Part shown: positions 18,001 through 29,439 of the stretch, in pieces
Position numbering within the stretch: position 1 is the stretch's first letter
How the letters are laid out: each line of letters opens with the position of its first letter
Source: Acanthaster planci
Lineage: Eukaryota > Echinodermata > Asteroidea > Valvatida > Acanthasteridae
Direction: 5' to 3'
Assembly (NCBI RefSeq): GCF_001949145.1
Contig: NW_019091495.1
Coordinates: 909,795 to 947,216 of the forward strand
Length of the DNA stretch: 37,422 bases
Position numbers and translations under genes: made by a program
Notes under the pieces: model-generated
Told to the model about the DNA's origin: nothing
Database searches by the model: none
What the model saw: only the letters and a program-made list of their open reading frames with translations

Positions 18001-18903
18001 GGTCGATCATCTACAAGAAAAGACCGGTGCGGACAAATCAGTTATTAGAAACTGGCTAAAAAAAAGCGGGCTATTTGGCAAACATATTTACCCGCAACAA
18101 ATTACGTACCGAGACCTACAATGCTCCAATCAGAGTCGGTCGAACCAAACGAAGCGCATCAAATGGATATCTTGTATTTACCCTGGGACCGCGTTAAAAG
18201 AAAAACGTTTAAATACGCTTTAACCATAGTAGACGGAGGTTCGCGGTATAAAGAAGCTGAACCATTGACAAGTAAAACGGCCGAGCAAGTGAGCGAAGCG
18301 AGCAAGAAAATTTACGAGCGATCGCCCTTGACCTGGCCCAAATTCATAATGGTAGACTTGGGATCTGAATTAAAGGGCGAGTTTAAAAAGTTAATGATTA
18401 ATCATGGGCTAGAAATTCAAGTGGGCGAGCCGGGTGTACATAGGTCGCAGGGGATCGTGGAAGGGTTTAACCGCACTTCAGCAGAAAGGTTATTTGGTCA
18501 TCAATACGCTCAAGAAATGTTAAACGTAGGAGTTCGTAACGTGGAATGGGTAGAACGTTTGCCTCAAGTTGTGAAATCGTTAAATGAGGAAAAAACGCGT
18601 TTAATTGATGCCGTTCCTGCAGAAGCCGTCAAATTAGACCGAGTGAAACAAACACCGAGTGCACCTGTTAAAAGCGCGTCGCATGAATTACTTCCAGACG
18701 TGGTCGTTAGATATTTATATTACCCGGGCGAGCAAGAGGGCAGCACCGTCAGAAGGGCGACAGATCCCGTCTGGTCAGTGGACGTTTATCAAGTGGAAAA
18801 GCGCACCACTTTGTATTATTTATTAAACAGGCTAAATAGGAGTTTCGTCAAAGAGGAACTTCAGGTCGTACCCGAGGATACCAAATTACCGTCCGAGTCT
18901 TAA
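17993..18903 (+). pseudogene. Polinton DDE integrase
   Basis: An N-terminal helical part (EESAVDHLQEKTGADKSVI) leads, after a frameshift at an A8 run (18058-18065), to YLPATNYVPRPT and the rve core. Catalytic residues are visible in the 18121-18903 frame: Asp16 (HQMDIL), Asp79 (MVDLGSEL) and Glu114 (GIVEGFNRT), with near-canonical D-E spacing. The C-terminal part (VWSVDVYQVEKRTTLYYLL, then FVKEELQVVP) matches Polinton integrases as recalled. It would insert the linear element DNA into the chromosome. Its 3' end meets the 3' end of the polymerase gene tail-to-tail. The first part of the N-terminus appears deleted. Confidence 0.85.
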
Positions 18904-18924
18904 CTGAATTGAGGGATCTTTTCT

Positions 18925-21900
18925 TTCTATCAACCCCATTTGATAATATGTAGCGCTTTGTGTCTAACGGCGAGAGACTCAACTTATTTTGCGACACCAT
19001 GAATATCTGATGTTTATCTGATCTAAATAGCTGCTGTTTATTGAAATGCTGCTTTGTTCAAATAGGCAGCTTTTATACATCTCGTGGGTTAGGTTCTTTT
19101 GGGTTACTACTTTTGTTACCCCTTTCGCCTTCTTTGAATTTTGATCGGTAGTTAGGATCGAATACATTTTCGGACGTATTCAAACGACCTCTGAAATTAT
19201 TTGCCCACCAAATTCGTCTTTCATTTTGCCTATGACTTTTTTTATTTTTTGAATCGTAAGGGCGATGATCGGGCGGGTAATTACTTAAGTCAAATAATGT
19301 ATGTCTTTTATTCAAGTAACCGTTTAAATCGTCAGTTTGGATGTGAACTAACAGAGAATCAGTGTCCGTGAAAGTAAATTTACTTTTTCACCAAAATTTG
19401 ATTTTAGTTCGTTGTAATAAAAATCGTACATTAAAGTTTTAGATAACTCGAGCACGCTTACTCCGCAATAGATCGGCTCATTTAGCTTGGTCTTTACCCG
19501 ATACATTTCCACAAATGAGAGATCACACTCTTTAAACGGTACCGGCGATTTGTAGTTTGGTTTAAAAGTTGATTTTTTATATTTCTCAGATTCTTGTAAG
19601 TCCCTCAATAAATGACCGTCCATACGAAAGCGCACGTTTTCCATCGTCTTTCCAAAGACTGAGTTGTTCATTAATTTGAAGAAATCCTTCTCAAAATCAG
19701 ATTTAACCAATTTGCGTAACTCGGTATTTTTGTCGATGTAGCTTTTCATCCAAGGCCACTGTTTAAACGACATGACACAGTGTACCTCTTAATACCTCCT
19801 TTAATTCGAATCTTCGTTCTAAATATATATTTTTGTTTGGTACCCAAAGTGACCACGAGTTTGTCTGACGAGGTTAGGCCTACTTTTTCTCCGTTGCTAA
19901 TTAAATTTTGTCGGTAGCTTGAAAACCATTCATTGGGAATTGACATATTTTCAGGGGCAAGTGGAAATCCGTTGTGTTTGTCTTGTAGGTGTTGCGGATA
20001 GTCTAAAGTCACTTTAAACATGTAACCGTGCGTGTCTTCGGCTCGTAACTTGGAAATAAACTTGGGAGTAAATTTGTCTAAGCTTTTTAGCCACTGAAAC
20101 TCACCTAAGGGTAACGATTGACTCATAGCCCAGCCGTATAAATTATTTGCGTCTAGGTAAATGATGTATGACTCCGGTTGATTTGGGTCGTAGTCAGGTA
20201 AACTCATATTGTTCGCCTTTGCATATCGCTTTGCACCCACACTCGAGATACCATCTCTTTTTGCCCTTTCAAAAAACAAGTGCTTATCAATGTCTGTCAG
20301 TAGTTCCAGTTTTACACCCGAGTGTTTTAACAATGCATCCCAAGAGAGACCCGGTGATGTGTACTAGTTGGCCGGGTCAAGGCCGTAGTTCTGTGTACAT
20401 ACTTTACGGAAATTCTCAAAAACAGCCGCTAGCAATAACAAAAGGCCAAACCAAAGGCTTGCCATACTTTTTGGGCTCTTAAATGTTCTTGCTAACCACC
20501 GTAGACTGCTACAGAGAGCTATAAAAAGCGTCTACTGGTGGTAAGCTCGTCTCTTGGAGCAGACAATAAATTTGTATTTTCTGAAAACCTTTCGCGAAGT
20601 TAGTTAAAATCATCGGGTGAACAATTTTTAACCAACCGATCCAGCGAGGTCGCCGTAAAACGAAATGAGTCTTAAAACCTAAGTTGGCCAAGGAGAGCGA
20701 AATATAGTTCTCAGTATTTTTAGCAATTAATTTTATTTTTTCCCGTTGTACTCGTCAGCGCCCTGCATAATCAAGTGCGCGTCGTATTTTTCTAAGTTGT
20801 GTAAAATCACCGGAATGGACGTTTGATTCGGGACAACTCTTACCTTGAGATTACAACTGGCATGTGCTGGATCCCGGCCTTCCCCGTCACGTGACAATGA
20901 TCTCTTATCTCTAAATTTGTTGATGGGCTTTTCACACGTCATACATAGAAATTCTCTAAACCCAGCTTCATTTGCAGAACTGTTTTCAACTTTTTCGTCC
21001 TTTGTTTTGGCTCACATGGAAATGGGCACTGACACTGAGATTCTTTTGTTTTGCCGATAAGCTTTTCACAGGTCCAGCAGCGATTACAATTTTCGTAGAT
21101 TTTTTGTAACTCTGGTGACCAGACCAACGGCTTTTTATTTTTAAACGTTTCGTTGATCTTGTCTGCTTCCTCAGAAAGCGATTGTATAAATTTGGTGGCC
21201 GCGTCTTTACCTCTATAAATCTTGCGTGAAGTGCATTTACCGTCACATCTGACTACCGCGTATAAGTAGCCACAAGGCTTATAAATTTGTGTTTTGACCG
21301 TGTTTGTATCTGTTGGCGGTAATTTTTCTAAAACAGACTCACAATCAGCGCGAATGACAAAAGGGGCGGCTTGTTTGTTTTTATAATTTTCAAACTTCAG
21401 AATATTTTCGCCTTTGGCGGGTAATTCGACTTTACAAGAAGCAACGTCTAACCCTTGGCGATCTTTTTTGTGCCTGTTTAACTTTTCTTCCGTTTGAAAA
21501 TGCGACATGCAGCTAAAGCCCAGTGTTTTTGACCGTTGTGTTGATCGACATCACCCGTCAACCGAGAAAGTTTTTAATCCAACAATAGTGACTCTTTTCA
21601 ACTTGGGTAAAATGAAGTGAATTTATAGGTTCAGACATTTTTTGCTTTTATAAAGAATACAAAGGCCGTCTTTTTTGTCATAAACCAAACACATTGATTG
21701 CTAAGTTGTTTTGCGATTCAATACGCGGGATTTGTGAAAATGGTGTTGGAAAAGCTTATGTTCGTAAAATTTAGGCCATCTGCTATGTAATTCGAGGTGC
21801 GCTCGTTATTGATTCTAAATTTTGGTTTTGTTTCTAACTGATTTTTGACGTAGTCTGAATATAACTTTGAAGCCGCTGTCAGTGCCCATCGGATACACTG

Positions 21901-22673
21901 TTGATCTTTGTTTTCTACATTTATAATCGCTTTTTTGTGCCCCAATTGCCAAGGTAATGGAATGTAAGTCGCACCCACCGGGTTGTATTTAACCACGTTG
22001 ATGTAAAAGCTTTTACTTTATCAAACACCCAGCCAGAACCTTTTTGTGTATGAGCCTCCACGTCCTCTGTTTTCCCCTCTGTTCAGCGAGTGCATATTTC
22101 ACATCAGCTTTGGTCGCAACTGTTTTATTTTCGCTCGGAGAGGTGAATACGCCGAATTCAGTTTTTCCAATCTAAACTGCACTTTTAGAGCCGTTTGCAA
22201 TTTGTAAGAACCCACTTCTTTTAACTCCTCCAACGTTTTCTTCTCGATGAAAGTTTTGTAAAAATCAAAAAAGCGCACGAGGTCGTATTCAAAGAAACGG
22301 GGTATCCATTCCCAATTGCGGTAGTTGTCTTTAAAGCGTCTGACGTTTCTAATGTCGACTTCTGCAATTTCCTCGGGCTGAGGGTAAGCTTTAATCACTT
22401 CAATAAAGTCTAATTTAACATATCTGTCTTTGTGTGCAAAAGTAATATTATATGTTTGAACCGTTTTCAACAGCTGGCGATATGACTGATGCGGGAGGTA
22501 CCTTAATTTTTTTTGGTCTGCCCGTATGGCTTCAATGGGCTCTGGTTTAGTGTGAAATTTACGCTTGGGTGCTGGTAATGGGATATTGTATCGCTTGACA
22601 AATTCTTCTCAAAACGTCTTCTTAAATCGATTAAAGGTCGATATAGTAGAGGCCTGTGTTGTGGGTTGCTCAT
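18925..22673 (-). pseudogene. Polinton family B DNA polymerase
   Basis: Collinear - strand fragments span about 1,200 codons. The start is MSNPQHRPLLYRP at 22673, followed by an N-terminal region (22470-21718, with YIPLPWQLGHKKAIIN). Then come exonuclease motif I (RADCESVLE, near 21340), a Cys-rich insert, exonuclease motif II (HNLEKYDAH, near 20790), palm motif A (YLDANNLYGWAMS, near 20160), motif B (NNSVFGKTMEN, near 19660), motif C (FTDTDS, near 19360) and the C-terminal FDLSNYPPDH, TKVVTQKNLTHEMYK and LSPLDTKRYILSNG. It is the protein-primed type. Frameshifts occur in at least six places, so this copy is inactive. Confidence 0.9.
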
Positions 22674-22680
22674 GTCTCTA

Positions 22681-22690
22681 TTTATATATA
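22681..22690 (-). promoter_or_regulatory. TATA-like element of the polymerase gene
   Basis: The - strand reads TATATATAAATAGAGAC directly before the ATG at 22673. Distance from the TATA-like word to the ATG is only about 8 bases, too short for an ordinary eukaryotic leader unless transcription starts at the ATG; similar words precede other element genes. Confidence 0.45.
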
Positions 22691-22750
22691 GGTTTCAAAA
22701 ATTTTTATGATTTTTTCTATCGACTTGACTTGGCATGTTTTTTTAAATAT

Positions 22751-23509
22751 TGTTATTTTTATATATAAGGCCATTTATTTAAGGCGGTTGTAAACATAGC
22801 ACATTTTGCTTTGAACAGAGCCGTGCTTTAAGTAGAAGAGTCGAGGGCAAGTCGAGACTTGTAGCGAGGGGAAATGCCCTTTTTTGTTTGAGAGTGATTG
22901 TTTGTGCGATCGGTACCGGTCACGAGTTGTTTACAGGGAAAAGTGCGCCGGGGTCAAAAGGTCAAGGTCAGTAAAGTGGGAATCCCCGGTGCAAGTGGCG
23001 GGTGAAAGGGGAGGAAAGGGGAAGTGCGCCAGAACTCTCCAATCCCTACTACTGAAAAGTCTTCCTAGGAAGGTTTCCATCTCATTTATGCTGAAGAAAA
23101 CTGAAAAAGACATTGAATAGGGATTGTTTTATCCACAAAATAAATCTGAGACAATTTTAACATACGGTGCTGCACTGGCCGTTATATTGGACAAAGTGCC
23201 TTGTCACAGGTTAATGAGCTCGCGCGCAGTAATACAACCATTTGGTGGAATGCACCCTTACACAGACGCGCCTTCTCAACATTCTGGCATTCACGAAATT
23301 ACCAGTAGAAATTCTCCGATTTGAACGTACACGCGCACCCACAGACATGGTAACGTGAAAAACCTATATAGTACTGCAAACAAACTCTGTCACTGAAATT
23401 TCAATATTACTGTGCCCATCTGTTTCAGCCTTGACTGGTAAGGGAACAGTCCCACTTTGGGAATCCATTGAACTCTTAATGGTGAGTTGTTCGTGTTTGT
23501 TTTCAACAG
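22751..23509 (+). other. UGT-1 intron, right of the Polinton
   Basis: Non-coding DNA between the polymerase gene and UGT-1 exon 4. It includes an AGGTCA-repeat cluster (22951-22970). Open frames here have no similarity I recognise. The right end of the Polinton lies somewhere in or before this stretch. Confidence 0.45.
22951..22970 (+). promoter_or_regulatory. three nuclear-receptor half-sites in tandem
   Basis: GGGTCA, two bases, AGGTCA, AGGTCA. The last part contains TCAAGGTCA, the extended half-site bound by NR5A/ERR-type receptors, and the first two half-sites form a direct repeat with 2-bp spacing. It is intronic, 540 bp upstream of UGT-1 exon 4. UGT genes are often regulated by nuclear receptors, so a response element is possible but unproven. 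Confidence 0.35.
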
Positions 23510-23729
23510 AACATGTCAATGTCCGTGCGTACGTCTCCCATGGTGGCGCTTTCAGCACGTATGAGGCAATGTGGGCAGGGGTGCCTATGGTGGGTATACC
23601 GCTTTATGAGGACCAAATAGATAACTTGGTCCACGTAGAGGCACAAGGCGCTGGTCTCACGTTGGACATCAATGACCTCACATCAGAGACTCTGAGCCGA
23701 ACCATTCGCAGAGTCATGACCGTACCTGG
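23510..23729 (+). CDS. UGT-1, exon 4 (UGT signature)
   Basis: Encodes the family signature: VRAYVSHGGAFSTYEAMWAG, GVPMVGIPLYEDQIDN and EAQGAGLTL. The HGG, the Glu of YEA and the Asp-Gln pair contact the UDP-sugar in known UGTs. The acceptor is TTTCAACAG before 23510; the two leading bases complete the codon begun by the single base left at the end of exon 3 (phase 1). The donor is GG|GTAAGA at 23730 (phase 2). No frame damage is seen. This exon lies 14.5 kb from exon 3 because of the Polinton in between. Confidence 0.92.
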
Positions 23730-23999
23730 GTAAGAATGGATATAGCAAGGACTCAATTAAAAAGCTTTAGTTTCACGGCTTATGTAGTATATCCATTAAA
23801 GATGATTAAAATTCTCAAAATCAACCTTGGTTTAAACTTAAGACGCATTTTATTTTTAATTACACAAATAAATCAAGATATTGTGCACCTTGCTTGCAAA
23901 ACCATTGTCCCTTTAAAGTATAAACAAAACGTTATTTCACCACTGCGCTTCCTACCTTAATCCGGTTGCATAACAAATATGGGAAGGAATGCCCCTCTA

Positions 24000-24393
24000 A
24001 TAAGTTTTCTTGGTAGAAATATTTGGATTGTGCTCCTCTAAAGAAATGCCCACTATTAAATGTTTTTTTTTAAATGGGAGTGAAATTTTAAAGGTTAGAT
24101 GTGACTGAAATTCTTAAGATCACAATAATTTCATCTTTGAAGTGTAAATTGCAACGGACGTTTTTTACTAGTGTTCTTATATGAGTGTTGGTCATTAGTC
24201 ATGTTATATGGTTAATTTTTTGTGAGTGTAAACTGTAATAGCAAATGTTGAATATGTTTTGTAATTATTTAATCCTGTTTTTTTTAATTCTTTTTTAAAT
24301 TCTTTTTATATTTTGATTGTTTAATCCATTCTTTTTCAGTTTTTTAACTGCGGAAACGGATTTCAATAAACCCAAATGAAATGAAATGAAATG
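24000..24393 (+). repeat. possible LINE 3' tail with (AAATG)4
   Basis: A T-rich stretch ends with AATAAA (24365-24370) and four AAATG units (24374-24393). A poly(A) signal followed by a short tandem tail is typical of the 3' end of some non-LTR retrotransposons. No coding remnant supports it, and the left limit is arbitrary. Confidence 0.35.
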
Positions 24394-24590
24394 TAAACTT
24401 CTTTTTTGCTACATTAAGTGTTCTCTTACTGTGCCTTAAAAGCGTCGAAACTAACTTTGGGCAGCCAGGAGAGGGCAGGATTCTGAAAGATATAAAAAGT
24501 GACGCACATTGTGTTTTATAAATGAACTCTTCATGTATTATTCTCTTGTCACATTTAGCAGATATTTTGAACTCTCAAAATGATTTTCAG

Positions 24591-24879
24591 ATTCCGCTAC
24601 AACGCAGAGCGTGTCTCTAAGATCCTGCGTGACCTTCAGAATACAGATAGACCGGTAGACAACGTGGTTCGCTGGATCCTCCACGTCACCAGGTTTGGCG
24701 GCAACCATCTACGACCAGCAGTCATGGATCTCAATTACGTTCAGAGGAATCTCCTAGATGTTTACCTTTTCATTGGTCTGGTTCTGGCCTCGGTTATCAT
24801 GATCAACGTGTCTGTTTGCTATCTTTGCTGTCGCAGCCTGTGCCGTATTGGTAGAGGTGAACATTTTAAGAAGGAGTGA
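24591..24879 (+). CDS. UGT-1, last exon with membrane anchor
   Basis: Follows the acceptor TGATTTTCAG and restores the Gly codon split at the end of exon 4. It encodes the C-terminal donor-domain helices (RYNAERVSKILRDLQ, VVRWILHVTRFGGNHLRP, VMDLNYVQRNLLDVYL), then one membrane helix (LFIGLVLASVIMINVSVCYL) and a short Cys- and Lys-containing cytoplasmic tail ending HFKKE before TGA. RFGG.HLRP and the final helix are typical of ER-membrane UGTs, which hang in the lumen with a short cytosolic tail. The exon is intact. Confidence 0.92.
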
Positions 24880-27800
24880 GATATGATGAGATCGATTCTT
24901 TCAAGTTTTAAGATTTGATGGAATTTGCATAATAATTAACTCACAATGGTTTACCCCAGAGGCAAAAATATTCTGTAGCTCATCCATAAATGTAAAAGGA
25001 TTGGTTTGAGTAATAATATCAACTATTTCCAAAGTAAATGAAAAAGATATCTGCACTTTCGGATTTAACATTTTATTTTTCGGATTAAATTTCTTTGACT
25101 TTACTTGTCGGATTTTCTTAATGTAGGGGACCGTGTCTTAACAACGGCGACCCAACTGTTTTAATTCATTCTAATTCACATGAATATGCATAACAACGTA
25201 ACTGTTCTGCATTGTACCTGGGTTATTTGCATATCTGTGTCAAGCTTTCGCTTTCTAATGACCTTTGTGCTTCCTGAGTGCAAGGACGGGTTGAATACAA
25301 CCACCAGGAAAATAATTTCTAAGATTATCTTGGACAATTGACCAGATAACCCCACATATTATGTTGCAAATTGTTATATTAATAGAAGCTTACGTTGCCT
25401 CCATTACAATTTACGTGGTGAGAAACCTTTTCCACGTATGAAAAGCCTGACTGTGACACAACACGGTCTAAAATTTTCCCTGCAGTATGGGCTACAGGCC
25501 GTGGAGTTCCGAGTCCAGAGGGAAAGTATAGAGGGTCATATTTTGAAGTCTGTAGCATCCATTTTTGTGGCTATGCAAAGCATAGTTCCTTGGCGAAAGT
25601 GTAGTACACAAGGATAGTCCCAGCAATGCGTTTTTTTGGGGGGGGTCTCCCAGGATTTATGGCAGTAGCAAGTCGCCAATAAATCAAGGCTCTGTTGTAA
25701 GCTACACGTACCCTGTGTCTGTCTTGATCTTGGTACCACGCCTGGTGCTTGCTGCGTTTATAGTATAGCGCAGCGAAGCGGCGCAAGATGGTCCACTGTG
25801 TACTAAACGCCCATTTGCTGAGTGTAATACGTCATGGAGTACAGCTTTCTTTGCGGGATATCCGTGATTGTGGAAAATGGTAAAATGTTCATGGTTGTGA
25901 GTGAGGCATGATATGGAGCATAGTTGGTATGTATATTTAGTTGATGTCAGGCACGAAATGTGTGATTTTTAGAAAAATTTGTTAACCATTAATTATGTTA
26001 ATAACATTAACATCCTCTGATCATGCCGATTTTAATATAATTTTTACATCATCAAGGCCTTCACCTTACATATGCCCTAGGGGGTTAGGGTTAACGTACA
26101 TGACGTATTCGGTATTGTTAGGCCCATTTAAAACATGAAAAATAACTTGGCCTAACTAGGCCTATGGATGATTCCTCCATGGCCTAACATTAGTCACAAA
26201 TACATCATGCCAAATGTCAACAATCGGCAATGCCATTGTCAATACTGTCATTGTCAATGACACAGTCAGACAGTGATACTTCATCAAAATTCATCGTCAT
26301 CATCATCAAAAGGTTGGTTCATTATGTTCATGATATTGGAATCGAGTTTGATGAGTTCGTCTGTATTCCTGGTCATGACTAGCCCAGGCAGGTGGACTCT
26401 TTACTGCACTAGTCGTAATGTAATCTAGACTAGCATCCAACCTGGGTTACACCATGACTAATTAACAGTGCCAATAACTGCACTGGTATTAGTAGGTGGC
26501 GGCTTACAGGCCTACCCCTCTTTTTCAAATTTTGAGATTGATGGGTTCAATACAACCGATCTTTCATATTCCGTTTAACCATTACGTTTAAAATTTGTGA
26601 AAAATGTGAGTTTTAACTGACACTAGATGTAAACCAGTCTTAAAGTAAGTTTGACTCCTCCATGTTTCATGTATTAAAGCCCTTTTTCCATCAAGCATGT
26701 TAATTCCCACAAAACACAACTCTCTGCCCTCTTTCCACAATATTATTTACCCTATAGTTTTTCAGCATACCTGCATAAGGTTAACGTTAGCTACCTTGGT
26801 GAATCCAAAAGTTTAATCTCCCACTTATTGTAGGAATAGGCCTACATGAATGGTCCCCAGATACACAATTCCCATATCCAGCATGTCCATGTATGTAGGT
26901 TTACATTTCTTGGTGACCATTTGAATCCTTACAGCATATCAGTAGGCATGTCAATGTAAAATCTAGATTCCATGACATAAAGAAAACTTACATTGCCTAG
27001 TACGAAATGCACACATACTGTAAGTGATAGGGTCGTCCAAACTAATTAACTTATTTGTAACCTTTACCTAAAACTAAATGTGCAGGATGAGATGCCTTCT
27101 CAACTACACCAAAGATCCAGTGCTAAACTGACTGTCAGCATGTACAGAAAGGATAACTCTGACTGGATAACAAGTAACAGCCAGGATAGGATGCTGAACT
27201 TATCCAAGCAGAATGAGATGCAGGACTGTCTGCCAGTATTGGAATGTAGTAACAACGTTAAGGAGATGATAAAATGTAGCCTGGATGAGATATGACAGTC
27301 AGGATTGGGATGTAGAACCAGATGTAATGGTCAGGTGGACACAGGGCACATGCAGTTCCTTTGATGGGGAAGCAATAGAGACAGGTAGTTTGTGCATTTT
27401 ACAGTGTCAAGCAGCTGAACAAATCTGATTGCAATCATTGGAGAAGCATTTGCCCTGTTTATGGTCCACTTTCTTCGTTTTTTTTTACATTACCCTTTCA
27501 CTGTGATATCATGCATATAGATGTTCTCTGTATTTCCAAAATACCTATTTTTGCTGCATTCACATTATTTGTAGTATATTGTAGAGTGTTATCAATTGTG
27601 CAGTGTTAAGTCTATGAAGACATATACAGGGTGGAATTTACTAAAACCGAAAAAGGAAAGATTGCAGGTAGGACTGCCTGTATAACCAATATTAGTTCAC
27701 ACGTGAAACACACATACAAGTGGCAGGTCTCATGAAAAATCAATTTTGTCTTAAATTTTTCAACTGTGTACAGTATGTCAGTGTTTTATTTGTACATATC

Positions 27801-29439
27801 CTTTTACATGTATTGCAGTAAAAATAAAATATGCCTGTTTTAGGCTTATTAGCACATCACATTGCTGTTGTATTTATGGGTTCTACCCAGTAAATGGGAC
27901 AAAAGGAACGGACTCACCAAACGTTGGTTTAGCTTTTCATGGGGGCTGCCATCTTCTTTTTTCTTTATTCACCCTGCAGTCACTATTTTAATATAAAACG
28001 TGTAGTTGCTGCCTGGGTACACATCAATTGCTTTGCCATTATGATTTTTACACAGTTTTTTCTGAAAAGATGCATGTTGAATTTATCGCCTAGGTTGGAC
28101 ACGGGTTAATTGCATTTGCAGTGAAGGCAATATTATTGCACCCCGTTAAATTAACGTTAATGCTTGACAACTGTTTGTATTATAACGAGTGGGCCTACCG
28201 TAACCCCAGGTCGAATTATGTCTTACACTGGTTGCTGTCAAGTGTCACAATGTGTTAACCGGCTGTCCCCCCATTAAAAGTTGGCACTAAGTTTCTTAAG
28301 CTGAGCCTGGGCTTACCAAACCAAAGTTTCAGTACACATGTATGAAAAACTGGACCTGTTCTTGTGCTTCGAAAAACGGCACCATGGGCACGGAGCTAAG
28401 CAAGCTTAGGCCTAGCCTAGGCCTGTGTTAAATACAAACGAAGAAAACCGTGACGCATTAACAGCTTGAGCGGAAGAGAAGAAGGAACAAAATATTAAAT
28501 ATAATTCACATTTCCCCTCTTTATTCTGGGGGTCTGAAAAAAGACAATTCTGGGTGCTTGCACAACCTATTGCTGCATTGAGGTGCCGAACAGTGGGCAG
28601 AGGATGACGAATTTCTCCTGCCAGGCGCCATTGTCAATATTGACACTTCCGGGAACTTTTGGAAACTTTGCTTACTCGAATGGCCGCCGCAGCATCACGC
28701 AGCCGATTACACTTTCTGGCGGTCAGTGACCCATCTTGCACTGCTATCTTTGGTATTAATTCCCAAACCAGGATCTTTTAGAACAAAGCGCGCGCGTGAG
28801 TCAGCGTATGGTTGCGCCGATAGGACCACAGATGTCTGAAAAAAACTAGATGGAAAACGCGTATCATACGCGCATTGTGTGTGAGCGTGGCCCTGCCGTT
28901 AGTCACACGAATGAGGCTAAAAAGGAAAGATTGTATAGCGCCGTAACCCTGTTTTTTTTAACAACTCCTGATCTTGTGGCACATGTAGGCCCTATATTTT
29001 TCATTTTTTTTCTTGCAAACAGTGGTTATTCACACATGAATATATTCAAATAGGCCAAGGCCTAAAAGTTAATATAAAAATGCAGTAGAGCTTATGTACA
29101 GGATGTATACCAGAATTTAAATTTGTACCTGTATCGTTACGTGGCCACTGCCAATTTCCATTAGCACTAAGTACTGTGTATACACGTAAATATTATACAG
29201 AGTAGACATTGTATGTGGAAAAATCTTTAACCTGTACAGTTTTACACCCTGCACTGAAGGGTTTAACTCGGTAATAATTTACATAGCCGTAGTACAGTAT
29301 GTATTACATAACGTTTTGTAAATCATACCTAGTTATAGTAAAAAATCATCCAAATTTAAATTACTTTTGTAATGGGGTGAGTTTTGTTAGCCTTGTTCAA
29401 TATTCATTCATCCGGTTTTTTGTGGGCGGGGGGCACCGG

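Larger units (their letters stand above)
9535..22750. mobile_element. Polinton/Maverick (adintovirus-like) element, decayed
   Basis: A 13-kb block carries the hallmark set of a Polinton: family B DNA polymerase, retroviral-type DDE integrase, FtsK/HerA-like packaging ATPase and double-jelly-roll major capsid protein, together with small membrane and coiled-coil proteins. Genes run + (9.5-14.1 kb), - (14.1-17.6), + (17.7-18.9), then - (18.9-22.7). Most long genes have frameshifts or stops. A canonical adenain-like protease was not found. Termini, inverted repeats and target-site duplication were not identifiable, so both ends are approximate. The whole block sits in an intron of UGT-1. Confidence 0.9.

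Noticed and set aside
9300-23300. Search for Polinton terminal inverted repeats by comparing 9.3-9.55 kb with 22.7-23.5 kb
   Set aside because: No convincing inverted match seen by eye; the ends may be eroded or missed.
27080-27295. 71-codon + strand open frame in the intergenic region
   Set aside because: Composition and context show no sign of coding; no family resemblance.
28621-28860. CpG-containing patch with TGTCAATATTGACA as a promoter
   Set aside because: No gene starts can be recognised next to it; kept only as a note in the intergenic entry.
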